DNA of 10,579 bases. Source: an uncultured Clostridia bacterium (GTDB lineage Bacteria; Bacillota_A; Clostridia; Christensenellales; Aristaeellaceae). The stretch's first letter is position 1. Each line of letters begins with the position of its first letter. Of this stretch, positions 1 to 6,186 are shown piece after piece. Both the position numbers and the translations under genes were made by a program. The notes beneath the pieces were generated by a model that did not search any database, had not been told where the DNA came from, and saw only the letters and a list, made by a program, of their open reading frames with translations. The stretch covers positions 1-10,579 of the forward strand of contig CAMOGC010000039.1 of the NCBI GenBank assembly GCA_946613955.1, given 5' to 3'.

Positions 1-1178
1 AGCTGCTCGCTCATGCCGTCGAAATGATCGTTGAACCACCAGGCGGAGCCGTGCTGAATCTTGCCCACGGTCGTGTCGTCCTGGAAGCAGCCCAGGATGG
101 TATCGATGGCGGCGTTATCGTTGGTGTTCAGGCTGTAGAGGATCGTCCGGGGCAGAGTGCCCGCCTCCTGCAGGCAGCCCAGGAAGGCCGCGGTCTGGGT
201 GGAGGGGGCGGTATTGTCGACGCAGTCGAAACCGGTATCCGGGCCCATCTTCCTGAACATGACGGGGTTGTTGTCCCGGCGGCAGCCGTAATGCAGCTGC
301 ATCGCCCAATCCCGCTCGGTGTATTCCCGGGCCATGTTGGCCATGAAGGCGTGCTTGAAGATGGCTTCTTCCTTCTCGCTGGGAATCGTTCCCTTCATCC
401 GCGCGGCGAAGATCCGCTCCACCTCTTCCTCCGTCGCGGGGGCGTACATGACGTAGTTCAGCGCGTGGTCGCTCAGGGTGCAGCCGTGGGCGGCGAAGAA
501 GTCCAGCCGATTATGCAGCGCCTTCTTCATGTCGGCAAAGGAGGCGATCTTCATGCCGGCGGCCTTTTCCAGCTGGGCGATGTAGTCCGGCCAGGTGGGC
601 TTTTCGATGTTCATGGCCTTGTCGGGGCGCCAGGCGGGCAGCACGGTGACCGGGAAGGTCTTGTCGGCGGCCAGCTTCTCGTGCCACTCCAGGCTGTCGA
701 CGGGATCATCCGTGGTGCAGATGGTTTCCACGTTGCTCATCATGATCAGGCCCCGGCTGGTATAGCCTTCGCTCTGCAGCTTGGCGTTGGCGATCTTCCA
801 GACCTCCGGCGCGGTCTGCTTGTTCAGGATGCCGTCGTATCCGAAGAACCTCCGCAGCTCCAGATGGCTCCAGTGATGCAGGGGGTTGCCGATGGCCTTG
901 CCCAGCACCTCGGCATACTTTTCGAACTTTTCGTAATCGGTGGAATCCCCGGTAATGTACTTTTCCGGCACGCCCGCGGAACGCATCAGCCGCCACTTAT
1001 AGTGATCGCCGCCCAGCCAGACCTGGGTAATATTCTCATACCGGATGTCCTCATAGATTTCCCGGGGGCTCAGATGGCAGTGATAGTCGATGATCGGGCA
1101 CTTTTCCGACGCTTCGTGGAAAAGCACGCGGGCCGTCTCGGTGTTCAGCAGAAAATCCTTGTCCATAAACGCTTTCAT
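1..1178 (-). CDS. uxaC: Glucuronate isomerase (uronate isomerase), C-terminus cut by the window edge
   Basis: Interconverts D-glucuronate and D-fructuronate, and in most family members also D-galacturonate and D-tagaturonate; a cytoplasmic amidohydrolase-fold enzyme. Translating the minus strand from 1178 gives 392 uninterrupted codons before the edge. The family is usually about 465-470 residues, so roughly 75 are missing. Visible family marks are the metal-binding YHCHLSP segment with H33 and H35, the HHWSHLELRRFFG stretch near residues 101-113, and CTTDDPVDS at 154-162. The ATG at 1176-1178 is preceded by AGGAGGA (1188-1194, 9 nt away), which fixes the start. It follows the reductase gene by 94 nt, a gap filled by a large hairpin, and probably shares its transcript. 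The reductase performs the next pathway step. The family assignment is secure; preference for glucuronate over galacturonate cannot be read from sequence. Confidence 0.95.
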   Translation of the reverse strand, partial: MKAFMDKDFLLNTETARVLFHEASEKCPIIDYHCHLSPREIYEDIRYENITQVWLGGDHYKWRLMRSAGVPEKYITGDSTDYEKFEKYAEVLGKAIGNPLHHWSHLELRRFFGYDGILNKQTAPEVWKIANAKLQSEGYTSRGLIMMSNVETICTTDDPVDSLEWHEKLAADKTFPVTVLPAWRPDKAMNIEKPTWPDYIAQLEKAAGMKIASFADMKKALHNRLDFFAAHGCTLSDHALNYVMYAPATEEEVERIFAARMKGTIPSEKEEAIFKHAFMANMAREYTERDWAMQLHYGCRRDNNPVMFRKMGPDTGFDCVDNTAPSTQTAAFLGCLQEAGTLPRTILYSLNTNDNAAIDTILGCFQDDTTVGKIQHGSAWWFNDHFDGMSEQ

Positions 1179-1187
1179 GTGGGGTCT

Positions 1188-1194
1188 TCCTCCT
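1188..1194 (-). promoter_or_regulatory. Ribosome binding site of uxaC
   Basis: AGGAGGA on the minus strand, 9 nt before the ATG at 1176-1178. It decides the start of the glucuronate isomerase and shows that this gene is translated independently rather than by coupling to the reductase gene, whose stop lies 94 nt upstream. Confidence 0.85.
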
Positions 1195-1222
1195 GTCGTT
1201 TTCTTGATATGGTCTATTTTCG

Positions 1223-1265
1223 TTCGGCCTGGCGAAAGAACTCTCTCCCCTTTCGCGCGGCCGAA
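1223..1265 (-). promoter_or_regulatory. Long intercistronic hairpin between the reductase gene and uxaC
   Basis: An inverted repeat whose arms are TTCGGCC (1223-1229) with GGCCGAA (1259-1265), and GCGAAAG (1232-1238) with CTTTCGC (1250-1256). A 2x2 internal loop separates the two stems and an 11-nt apical loop closes the structure, giving 14 base pairs in all. On the minus strand no U-tract follows, so it does not look like a Rho-independent terminator. It begins 7 nt after the reductase stop codon. A role in mRNA processing, 3'-end protection or partial attenuation would fit, but this is inference. Confidence 0.7.
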
Positions 1266-1272
1266 GAGCTCC

Positions 1273-2874
1273 TTACTCCGGCAGAGCCGCCAGGGTCTCG
1301 CGGACGGCGCCGGGGCCCTTCAGCATTTTCTTCAGCAGCCCGGTTACCTTCTCCGCCAGGCCGGCTTCCATAAGGCTTACGCCGAAGAGCGTCGCGTCGG
1401 AAAGAATGCCCTCCAGCTTTCCGTCCGCGGAAGCGGGATCACCCAGCGTGATGCCGGCGATCCGGCCCTTCATTTCCTCCAGGCGGGGATCCGGGCTCAG
1501 CTCAAAGGCTTCCCCCTTATCGTCCACGCCCAGCAGATACCGCAGCCAGCCGGCGATGGCCATGGGGATCGCCTCCAGGTCCGCCGGGTTCTTTCCGGGA
1601 TCCGCCAGATAGCCCTTGATGGTTTCGCCGAAGCGGATCGGAATCTTCTGGCTCGTGTCGCAGGCGATGCGCTGGGGCGTATCCGGCATGAAGGGATTGG
1701 GCAGCCGGACGTTGACCACCGTGTCCAGGAAATCCCGGGGATTGAGGATGCCCGGGTCGGTCACCACCGGCAGCCCCTCGGTATAGCCGATGCGCTTCAC
1801 CAGGCGCACCAGATCCGCATCCTTCATCTCCTCGGAAATCCGCCCGTAGCCCAGCAGGCACCCGAACACGGCCAGCGCCGTATGCAGGGGGTTCAGGCAG
1901 GTGGTGACCTTCATCCGCTCCACCCGGTTTACCGTTTCCCGGTCGGTCATCAGGAAGCCCGCGGCCTCCAGCGGGGGGCGCCCGGCGGGGAAATCGTCCT
2001 CAATGACCAGATATTCGCTTTCCTCCGCGTTGACAAAGGAGGAAATCCAGGTTTTTTTCGCCGTCACGATGGGATCCATGTCCTCCAGCCCGTCCGCCCG
2101 CAGCATTTTCTCCACCGAGGCGTCCGGCCGGGGGGTAATCTTGTCGATCATGGACCAGGGGAACGAGACCTTCTTCCCGTCCTCGATCCAGGCGCGGAAG
2201 CCCTCGTCCTTCCATCCCTCGGCAAAGAAATGAATCGCCTGATAAAGCTTTTCCCCGTTGTGGGAGCAGTTGTCCGTGCTGACCATGGCGATCGGGGCTC
2301 CGCCGGCCTGATACCGGGCATACAGCAGGCTGGCCACCTTGCCCAGATAGCTTTCCGGCTTCCCCGGGCCGTTTTTCAGATCCTCCGCCACGGCGGGCAG
2401 GATTTCACCCTTCCCGTCCCGGACGCTGTAGCCCTTCTCGGTAATGGTAAAGGTCGCCATCTGCAGGGAGGGGCTGCGGAAAATCTCCTGCAGCCGGGCA
2501 AATTCCGCCGCCAGATGCGCGTCCAGAATGCAGGATTCCGCCACGCTGCCGATCACGCGCTTTTCAACGGTTCCGTCGGCCCGCAGCGTGACCGCCAGGG
2601 TATAGTTGTCGAAGGGGCGGTATCCCTTCTCAACAATCTCCCCGTCGTAGCCCTCCACGGCGATGATGCCGGCCTTCATCTTTCCGCTGTCCAGCATCCG
2701 CTGCACCGCGGCGCACTGGAAAGCCCGGAAAATGTTGCCCGCCCCGAAATGCACCCAAACGGGGTTCTTTTTTGTCTCCCGGATCATGGCCTCCCGGTCA
2801 AAGGCGGGAAGGATGTATCCCTTCTCCTGCCAGGCCTGCCGGTTCTTCAGTCCCTCTTCATTCAGTTTCAGCAT
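1273..2874 (-). CDS. uxuB: Mannitol dehydrogenase-family D-fructuronate (or tagaturonate) reductase
   Basis: NAD(H)-dependent cytoplasmic reductase of the polyol/uronate long-chain dehydrogenase family, expected to reduce D-fructuronate to D-mannonate. The 533-residue protein has the N-terminal nucleotide-binding motif FGAGNIFR (43-50), the STDNCSHNG segment near 199-207, and the family's Lys...Asn..His catalytic signature in KVTTCLNPLH (K322, N328, H331). It is longer than E. coli UxuB (about 486) and closer to the roughly 540-residue form seen in Thermotoga and Firmicutes. The frame is open up to 2955, but ATG 2872-2874 is chosen: GGAGGG (2882-2887) sits 7 nt upstream, and the longer start would lie beside the promoter and operator. 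The product of the next gene, uxaC, makes its substrate. Tagaturonate reductase (UxaB) cannot be ruled out; mannitol itself is unlikely given the neighbours. Confidence 0.88.
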   Translation of the reverse strand: MLKLNEEGLKNRQAWQEKGYILPAFDREAMIRETKKNPVWVHFGAGNIFRAFQCAAVQRMLDSGKMKAGIIAVEGYDGEIVEKGYRPFDNYTLAVTLRADGTVEKRVIGSVAESCILDAHLAAEFARLQEIFRSPSLQMATFTITEKGYSVRDGKGEILPAVAEDLKNGPGKPESYLGKVASLLYARYQAGGAPIAMVSTDNCSHNGEKLYQAIHFFAEGWKDEGFRAWIEDGKKVSFPWSMIDKITPRPDASVEKMLRADGLEDMDPIVTAKKTWISSFVNAEESEYLVIEDDFPAGRPPLEAAGFLMTDRETVNRVERMKVTTCLNPLHTALAVFGCLLGYGRISEEMKDADLVRLVKRIGYTEGLPVVTDPGILNPRDFLDTVVNVRLPNPFMPDTPQRIACDTSQKIPIRFGETIKGYLADPGKNPADLEAIPMAIAGWLRYLLGVDDKGEAFELSPDPRLEEMKGRIAGITLGDPASADGKLEGILSDATLFGVSLMEAGLAEKVTGLLKKMLKGPGAVRETLAALPE

Positions 2875-2912
2875 CGTCTCGCCCTCCGCCTGTCTTTGGG
2901 TTTCGTTCCCCA

Positions 2913-2926
2913 GGAAAGTGCTTTCA
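2913..2926 (-). promoter_or_regulatory. cre/LacI-family-type operator upstream of the reductase gene
   Basis: The minus strand reads TGAAAGCACTTTCC, which matches the palindromic cre-type consensus TGAAAGCGCTTTCA at 12 of 14 positions. LacI-family regulators such as CcpA and the uronate regulator KdgR bind sites of this shape. The centre lies about 46 nt before the chosen start codon and just downstream of a possible -10 box, a position that suits repression by roadblock. Which regulator uses it is inference; no regulator gene lies in the window. Confidence 0.6.
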
Positions 2927-2934
2927 CTGTTGAT

Positions 2935-2963
2935 ATTTAACCACATTTTTCCCAATCTGTACA
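2935..2963 (-). promoter_or_regulatory. Candidate sigma-A promoter for the reductase-uxaC unit
   Basis: On the minus strand TGTACA (2958-2963) and TTAAAT (2935-2940) are separated by exactly 17 nt. Each matches 4 of 6 consensus bases, and a TG lies shortly before the -10. It sits in the most A/T-rich intergenic patch of the window, downstream of a strong terminator and directly upstream of the operator. The match is weak and rests mainly on this context. Confidence 0.4.
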
Positions 2964-3029
2964 GAGGAAAAACAATCCGCCGGCAAAAAAAGAACCGGCC
3001 CCCGTGCTTCCGTTTCGCTTTTCCCCGCG

Positions 3030-3055
3030 AAAAAAGCCTGCCCGAAGGCAGGCTT
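3030..3055 (-). terminator. Intrinsic terminator after the GH88 gene
   Basis: On the minus strand AAGCCTGCC, loop TTCG, GGCAGGCTT, running on into further Ts. The 9-bp stem is perfect, the tetraloop is stable, and six Ts are read at 3035-3030. It lies 52 nt beyond the GH88 stop codon and should end the transporter-lyase-hydrolase transcript, so the reductase and uxaC genes need their own promoter or read-through. Confidence 0.93.
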
Positions 3056-3071
3056 CCAGGGGAAATCAGTT

Positions 3072-3092
3072 CGTCCGGACAGCTGCCGGACG
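3072..3092 (-). promoter_or_regulatory. Small hairpin between the GH88 stop and the terminator
   Basis: A perfect 7-bp inverted repeat, CGTCCGG (3072-3078) with CCGGACG (3086-3092), around a 7-nt loop. No U-tract follows. It stands directly before the terminator and may stabilise the transcript end; no other role is apparent. Confidence 0.45.
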
Positions 3093-3107
3093 CCCCCGGC
3101 GGTTTGC

Positions 3108-4217
3108 TCAGATCCAGAGCATCGGGTCTTCCCCGTTGACTTTGGCCAGTGCCTCCGCCAGGAAATAATCCCCGTAAACGATGTTGGTATGCCGGCCGGC
3201 TCCGTCGTCATGATAGCTGGCGGTGCATTTGGTCAGAATGCCCATGCTGCCGTCCCCAAAATCGGCGCAAAGATCCAGCATGCCGTCCAGAAGCTTCCGG
3301 GCAGCCTCGCTCCAGTTTTTTTCTCCCGTCGCCCGGCTCAGCTCCTCCAGCCCGCAGGCGGCGATCGCCCCCGCCAGATTGTCGATCCGGTCCTCCCCTT
3401 CCGGCTGACAGAAATCGCTGTCCGTCAGCCCGTCCGGCCGGATATGCGCGGTAAAGTAGGCCGCGATTTTCTCCGCCGCCGACAGGTACCGCTTGTCCCC
3501 CGTGTTCCTGTAGGCCAGGGTAAAGCCGTACAGCCCCCACGCCTGGCCCCGGCTCCAGCTGGAGCCGAGGGCGTAGCCCTGCCCCGGATGCTCCCGGACG
3601 CGCTTCCCGGTTTCCGGATCGAATTCGATGATGTGGCTGACGGAGCCGTCCGGCCGCAGAAACTCCCGAAGGGTCGTGTCCGCGTGGATGCCGGCGGCAT
3701 GGGCGAAGCGGGGATCGCCGGTTTCCCGCCCCGCCCAGTACAGCAGGCTCAGGTTCATCATGCAGTCGATGATGGCGTATCCCATCTGTTCCTTTCCGTT
3801 CCAGGCCCGGATATAGCCCTTCGGGTTCAGCCGGCCCATCAGGATGCTGGCCGCGTGCAGCGCGTCCCACCGGGCGCGTTCGTTCCCCGTCAGCTTATAA
3901 TCCGCCCCGAAGGAGAGCAGATACATGAATCCCACGTCGTGGTTCAGATGCTCAAAAACGCGCAGCTCCTCTCCCAGCAGGTTTTCCACCCGCCTGGCCT
4001 CCTCCAGAAAGAAGGGATCCGACGTTTTGTGATAAAACTGCCACATCAGCGCGGGCCAGAAGCCCCCCGTCCACCATCCGTTGCCGTCGTGGGGAGAGGC
4101 GATCCATTTTCCCCCCTCGCTTTTATAGGGAATCATGCCTTCCCAGGCCGCGGCCTCCGCCGTCCTTCTGTATTTTTCCGCCGCCCTGATCAGCGCCTCC
4201 TCATAACGATTCCGCAA
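3108..4217 (-). CDS. Unsaturated glucuronyl hydrolase, glycoside hydrolase family 88
   Basis: GH88 enzymes act in the cytoplasm on oligosaccharides with a 4,5-unsaturated uronic acid at the non-reducing end. They hydrate the double bond and release a 4-deoxy-5-keto-uronate plus the shortened sugar. The 369-residue product matches the usual length (about 370-400) and has no signal peptide. Family features are WWTGGFWPALMW (48-59), HDVGF with D94, and DCMMN with D151. D94 and D151 correspond by position and context to the catalytic Asp88 and Asp149 of the Bacillus GL1 enzyme. SSWSRGQAWGLYG near residues 220-232 is also typical. The start is TTG (4215-4217): AGGAGG precedes it by 9 nt, and no in-frame ATG or GTG fits. 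The gene overlaps the end of the DUF2264 gene by 17 nt. It is the last gene before the terminator. GH105 is possible but less likely. Confidence 0.93.
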   Translation of the reverse strand: MRNRYEEALIRAAEKYRRTAEAAAWEGMIPYKSEGGKWIASPHDGNGWWTGGFWPALMWQFYHKTSDPFFLEEARRVENLLGEELRVFEHLNHDVGFMYLLSFGADYKLTGNERARWDALHAASILMGRLNPKGYIRAWNGKEQMGYAIIDCMMNLSLLYWAGRETGDPRFAHAAGIHADTTLREFLRPDGSVSHIIEFDPETGKRVREHPGQGYALGSSWSRGQAWGLYGFTLAYRNTGDKRYLSAAEKIAAYFTAHIRPDGLTDSDFCQPEGEDRIDNLAGAIAACGLEELSRATGEKNWSEAARKLLDGMLDLCADFGDGSMGILTKCTASYHDDGAGRHTNIVYGDYFLAEALAKVNGEDPMLWI

Positions 4218-6018
4218 TCTCCCGAACCTCCTTTTCCACCTCGGCGGGGCAAATTACGCCGGCGTCCGCCCATACGGCGCAGACCAGCGTATGTTCTCCC
4301 GGCTCGAGCGTGCCCTTGAGCGTCGGCAGCACGCACCGGGGATACATCAGATTCGTGTTGGGCTCCGTGGAAATAACCTCCCCGGCGGCATATCCCCGCA
4401 GGGCGAAAATCCCGCTGCTTCCGAAGGCGCCGGAGGCCGCGGCATAATCCCGGCCCGCGCGCAGGGTGGAAGCAATCCGGTCACAGGGCCGTTTCCCCGC
4501 CCAGTCCTTCCGGACGGAGAAGGCGCCCTCCGCGATTTCCAGGGGGATTTCCGTCCTGACCACATGCTTCCGGATATGCCACATGCCCACCGGTCTGATC
4601 ACGGAGTCAATCATCACGCCCTCCATCGGGGACCAGCGGAAGCGGATTTCCTTTTCCGAAAGGGCGAAGCTTTCGCATCCGCTCCGGGCATGCCAGAGAT
4701 CCCGCCCCTGCCGCTTGACGGCCAGCATGGAGTCAAAAGCCCCCTTGGCCAGGGTCGTGGCCTCCTTGGTGACGGAGAAGGCAAAGCAGGTGGAATAGGC
4801 GAACTTTTCGTATTTCTCGTCCTCGTGCATATGCTCCCAGGCGTGGTTGCCCGCCGTATAGGCGACCACCTGGCGGTTTTCCGCGTCCCGGGTCAGCAGC
4901 AGCCGAACCTGCTCGTCCAGGAACACCCTGGGCGGTGTATACGCCCTTTCCTCCGCCCGCCAGAAGGGATGATCCTCCGGCATGGCCAGCAGGAAGAAAC
5001 TCTTCATGGCCCAATAGGGCGATCCCGGAGCGTTATACCCCTCCGCCGCGCAAAGATTCGGATACCCGTATCCCACGGTCAGCGCTCCGCCCCGGTCAAA
5101 AATCGGCAGGCTCAGCCAGAAACGGAGGTTTTTCAGCAGCATCCCCTTCATCTCGCCCGGGCCCAGGCCCTCCGTTTCGATGCCGTTCATGGCCGCCGCG
5201 GCCCAGAACGCGCTCTGGCAGAACCGGTAGGTCAGGCTTCTTCCGTAGGGCAGCGCCCGTCCCTCCCGGTCAAACCAGCAGGCAAAGCGAGGCGCGATGA
5301 TCCGCGCCCGCTCCCGGATCCGCTCCGCCCGTTCCTTCTCCGCGGGGTCGTCGTAATCCTTCGCCGCCAGGGCGTAGAGCAGGCTGTAAAAATGGAAGCC
5401 CCAGATGGTGTAATAGTCCCGCTTCGTCGGATAATCGAAATACCATCCGTCCCCTACATAATGGCTTTCCATCATGTCCAGGTCTTCCTTCATCCGGGCT
5501 CCGTCCACCGGCCGCCCCACCTTCCGGAAGCCCATATTGACCAGGATCCGGAAAAACCGCCAGTTGTTCTTCGGCATATCGTAGAGGTTGATCTGGTTCA
5601 GCCACTGGAACAGGTTCTCCCGCTCCGCCGGGGAAAGCTCCCCGTAGAACCGGTCCGGCAGGAAGCAGAGGCCGACCCCGATGACGGCCATTTCCACCAT
5701 CCGCTGATCATATTCCCGGATATCGCCCCAGTATTCCGGATGAGCCGGATCGGTTCCGTGGATCAGGCCCTCCCGCCACAGCTTCCAGAAGGGCTCCGCC
5801 TCCGGGCAGCCGCCCATCATCATGGGCACCAGCGCCCACAGCACCCGGGACCAGCCTTCCATCCCGGCCACGTCCTCGCTGTAATGGGCGGATCCTTCCC
5901 CGACGATCATCCGGGCCTTCCCCGGCGTAAGACAATCGACCAGGGGGGCGATCATCGCCGCCGCGGCCCGAACCGTGTCCTGCCTCGTTTTCAGCGGATT
6001 GCCGCCAACTGGATTCAT
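4201..6018 (-). CDS. DUF2264 domain protein, putative carbohydrate-active enzyme
   Basis: A 605-residue protein with the DUF2264 (PF10022) pattern over about residues 10-380: EGSAHYSEDVAGMEGWSR (41-58), KNNWRFFRILVNMGF (150-164), GDGWYFDYPTKRDYY (189-203), YGRSLTYR (258-265) and EGYNAPGSPYWAMK (326-339). The C-terminal 200 residues look beta-rich. There is no signal peptide, so it should be cytoplasmic. The aromatic-rich helical N-terminal region suggests an alpha/alpha-toroid hydrolase or lyase fold. From memory, and unchecked, some DUF2264 proteins belong to a CAZy beta-glucuronidase family (GH154). ATG 6016-6018 has AAGGAG (6027-6032) 8 nt upstream. It sits between a heparinase-like gene and GH88, which supports action on a uronic-acid oligosaccharide. 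The domain call is strong; the reaction is unknown. Confidence 0.85.
   Translation of the reverse strand: MNPVGGNPLKTRQDTVRAAAAMIAPLVDCLTPGKARMIVGEGSAHYSEDVAGMEGWSRVLWALVPMMMGGCPEAEPFWKLWREGLIHGTDPAHPEYWGDIREYDQRMVEMAVIGVGLCFLPDRFYGELSPAERENLFQWLNQINLYDMPKNNWRFFRILVNMGFRKVGRPVDGARMKEDLDMMESHYVGDGWYFDYPTKRDYYTIWGFHFYSLLYALAAKDYDDPAEKERAERIRERARIIAPRFACWFDREGRALPYGRSLTYRFCQSAFWAAAAMNGIETEGLGPGEMKGMLLKNLRFWLSLPIFDRGGALTVGYGYPNLCAAEGYNAPGSPYWAMKSFFLLAMPEDHPFWRAEERAYTPPRVFLDEQVRLLLTRDAENRQVVAYTAGNHAWEHMHEDEKYEKFAYSTCFAFSVTKEATTLAKGAFDSMLAVKRQGRDLWHARSGCESFALSEKEIRFRWSPMEGVMIDSVIRPVGMWHIRKHVVRTEIPLEIAEGAFSVRKDWAGKRPCDRIASTLRAGRDYAAASGAFGSSGIFALRGYAAGEVISTEPNTNLMYPRCVLPTLKGTLEPGEHTLVCAVWADAGVICPAEVEKEVREIAESL
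4227..4235 (-). promoter_or_regulatory. Ribosome binding site inside the DUF2264 gene that sets a TTG start
   Basis: AAAAGGAGG on the minus strand lies 9 nt before TTG at 4217-4215 and within the last codons of the DUF2264 gene. It is a very strong site, which supports the rare TTG start and implies translational coupling between the two genes. Confidence 0.8.
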
Positions 6019-6102
6019 AGCCGTCTCTCCTTCGCTCGTATTTTTGAATCGCGTGCGCCTGCCACTCCCGCGCCGTAAAGCGGCCGGCTTCCTTTCCCGT
6101 CC

Positions 6103-6136
6103 GTTCGCTTCAGGCCCGGCGCGATCAGAAGCGAAC
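6103..6136 (-). promoter_or_regulatory. Nine-bp dyad in the gap between the heparinase-like and DUF2264 genes
   Basis: Perfect arms GTTCGCTTC (6103-6111) and GAAGCGAAC (6128-6136) around 16 nt. It lies in the only sizeable gap (6019-6186) within the enzyme part of the operon. No T-run follows on the minus strand, so it is not a classical terminator. It could be an mRNA hairpin or a protein-binding dyad. Beyond this dyad and the DUF2264 ribosome binding site I see nothing recognisable in the gap. Confidence 0.55.
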
Positions 6137-6186
6137 CCTGAGCCTCGTTTGCGGAAAACAAAGCCCTTTTCCCGCGGAGAGCGTAC

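Noticed and set aside
1090..2940. A 616-codon plus-strand open frame, with similar ones at 24-1373, 3189-4319 and 4291-6078.
   Set aside because: Each is the antisense shadow of a recognised minus-strand gene, lacks a ribosome binding site and recognisable domains, and crosses gene boundaries.
2875..2955. Longer start for the reductase at 2955 (27 more residues).
   Set aside because: The extension overlaps the candidate operator and promoter, lacks a good ribosome binding site and does not resemble the family's N-terminus; the ATG at 2874 has one at 7 nt.
2979..2999. Hairpin GCCGG/CCGGC with an A/T-rich loop as a second terminator.
   Set aside because: The homopolymer run lies in the loop rather than after the stem, and the stem has only 5 bp.
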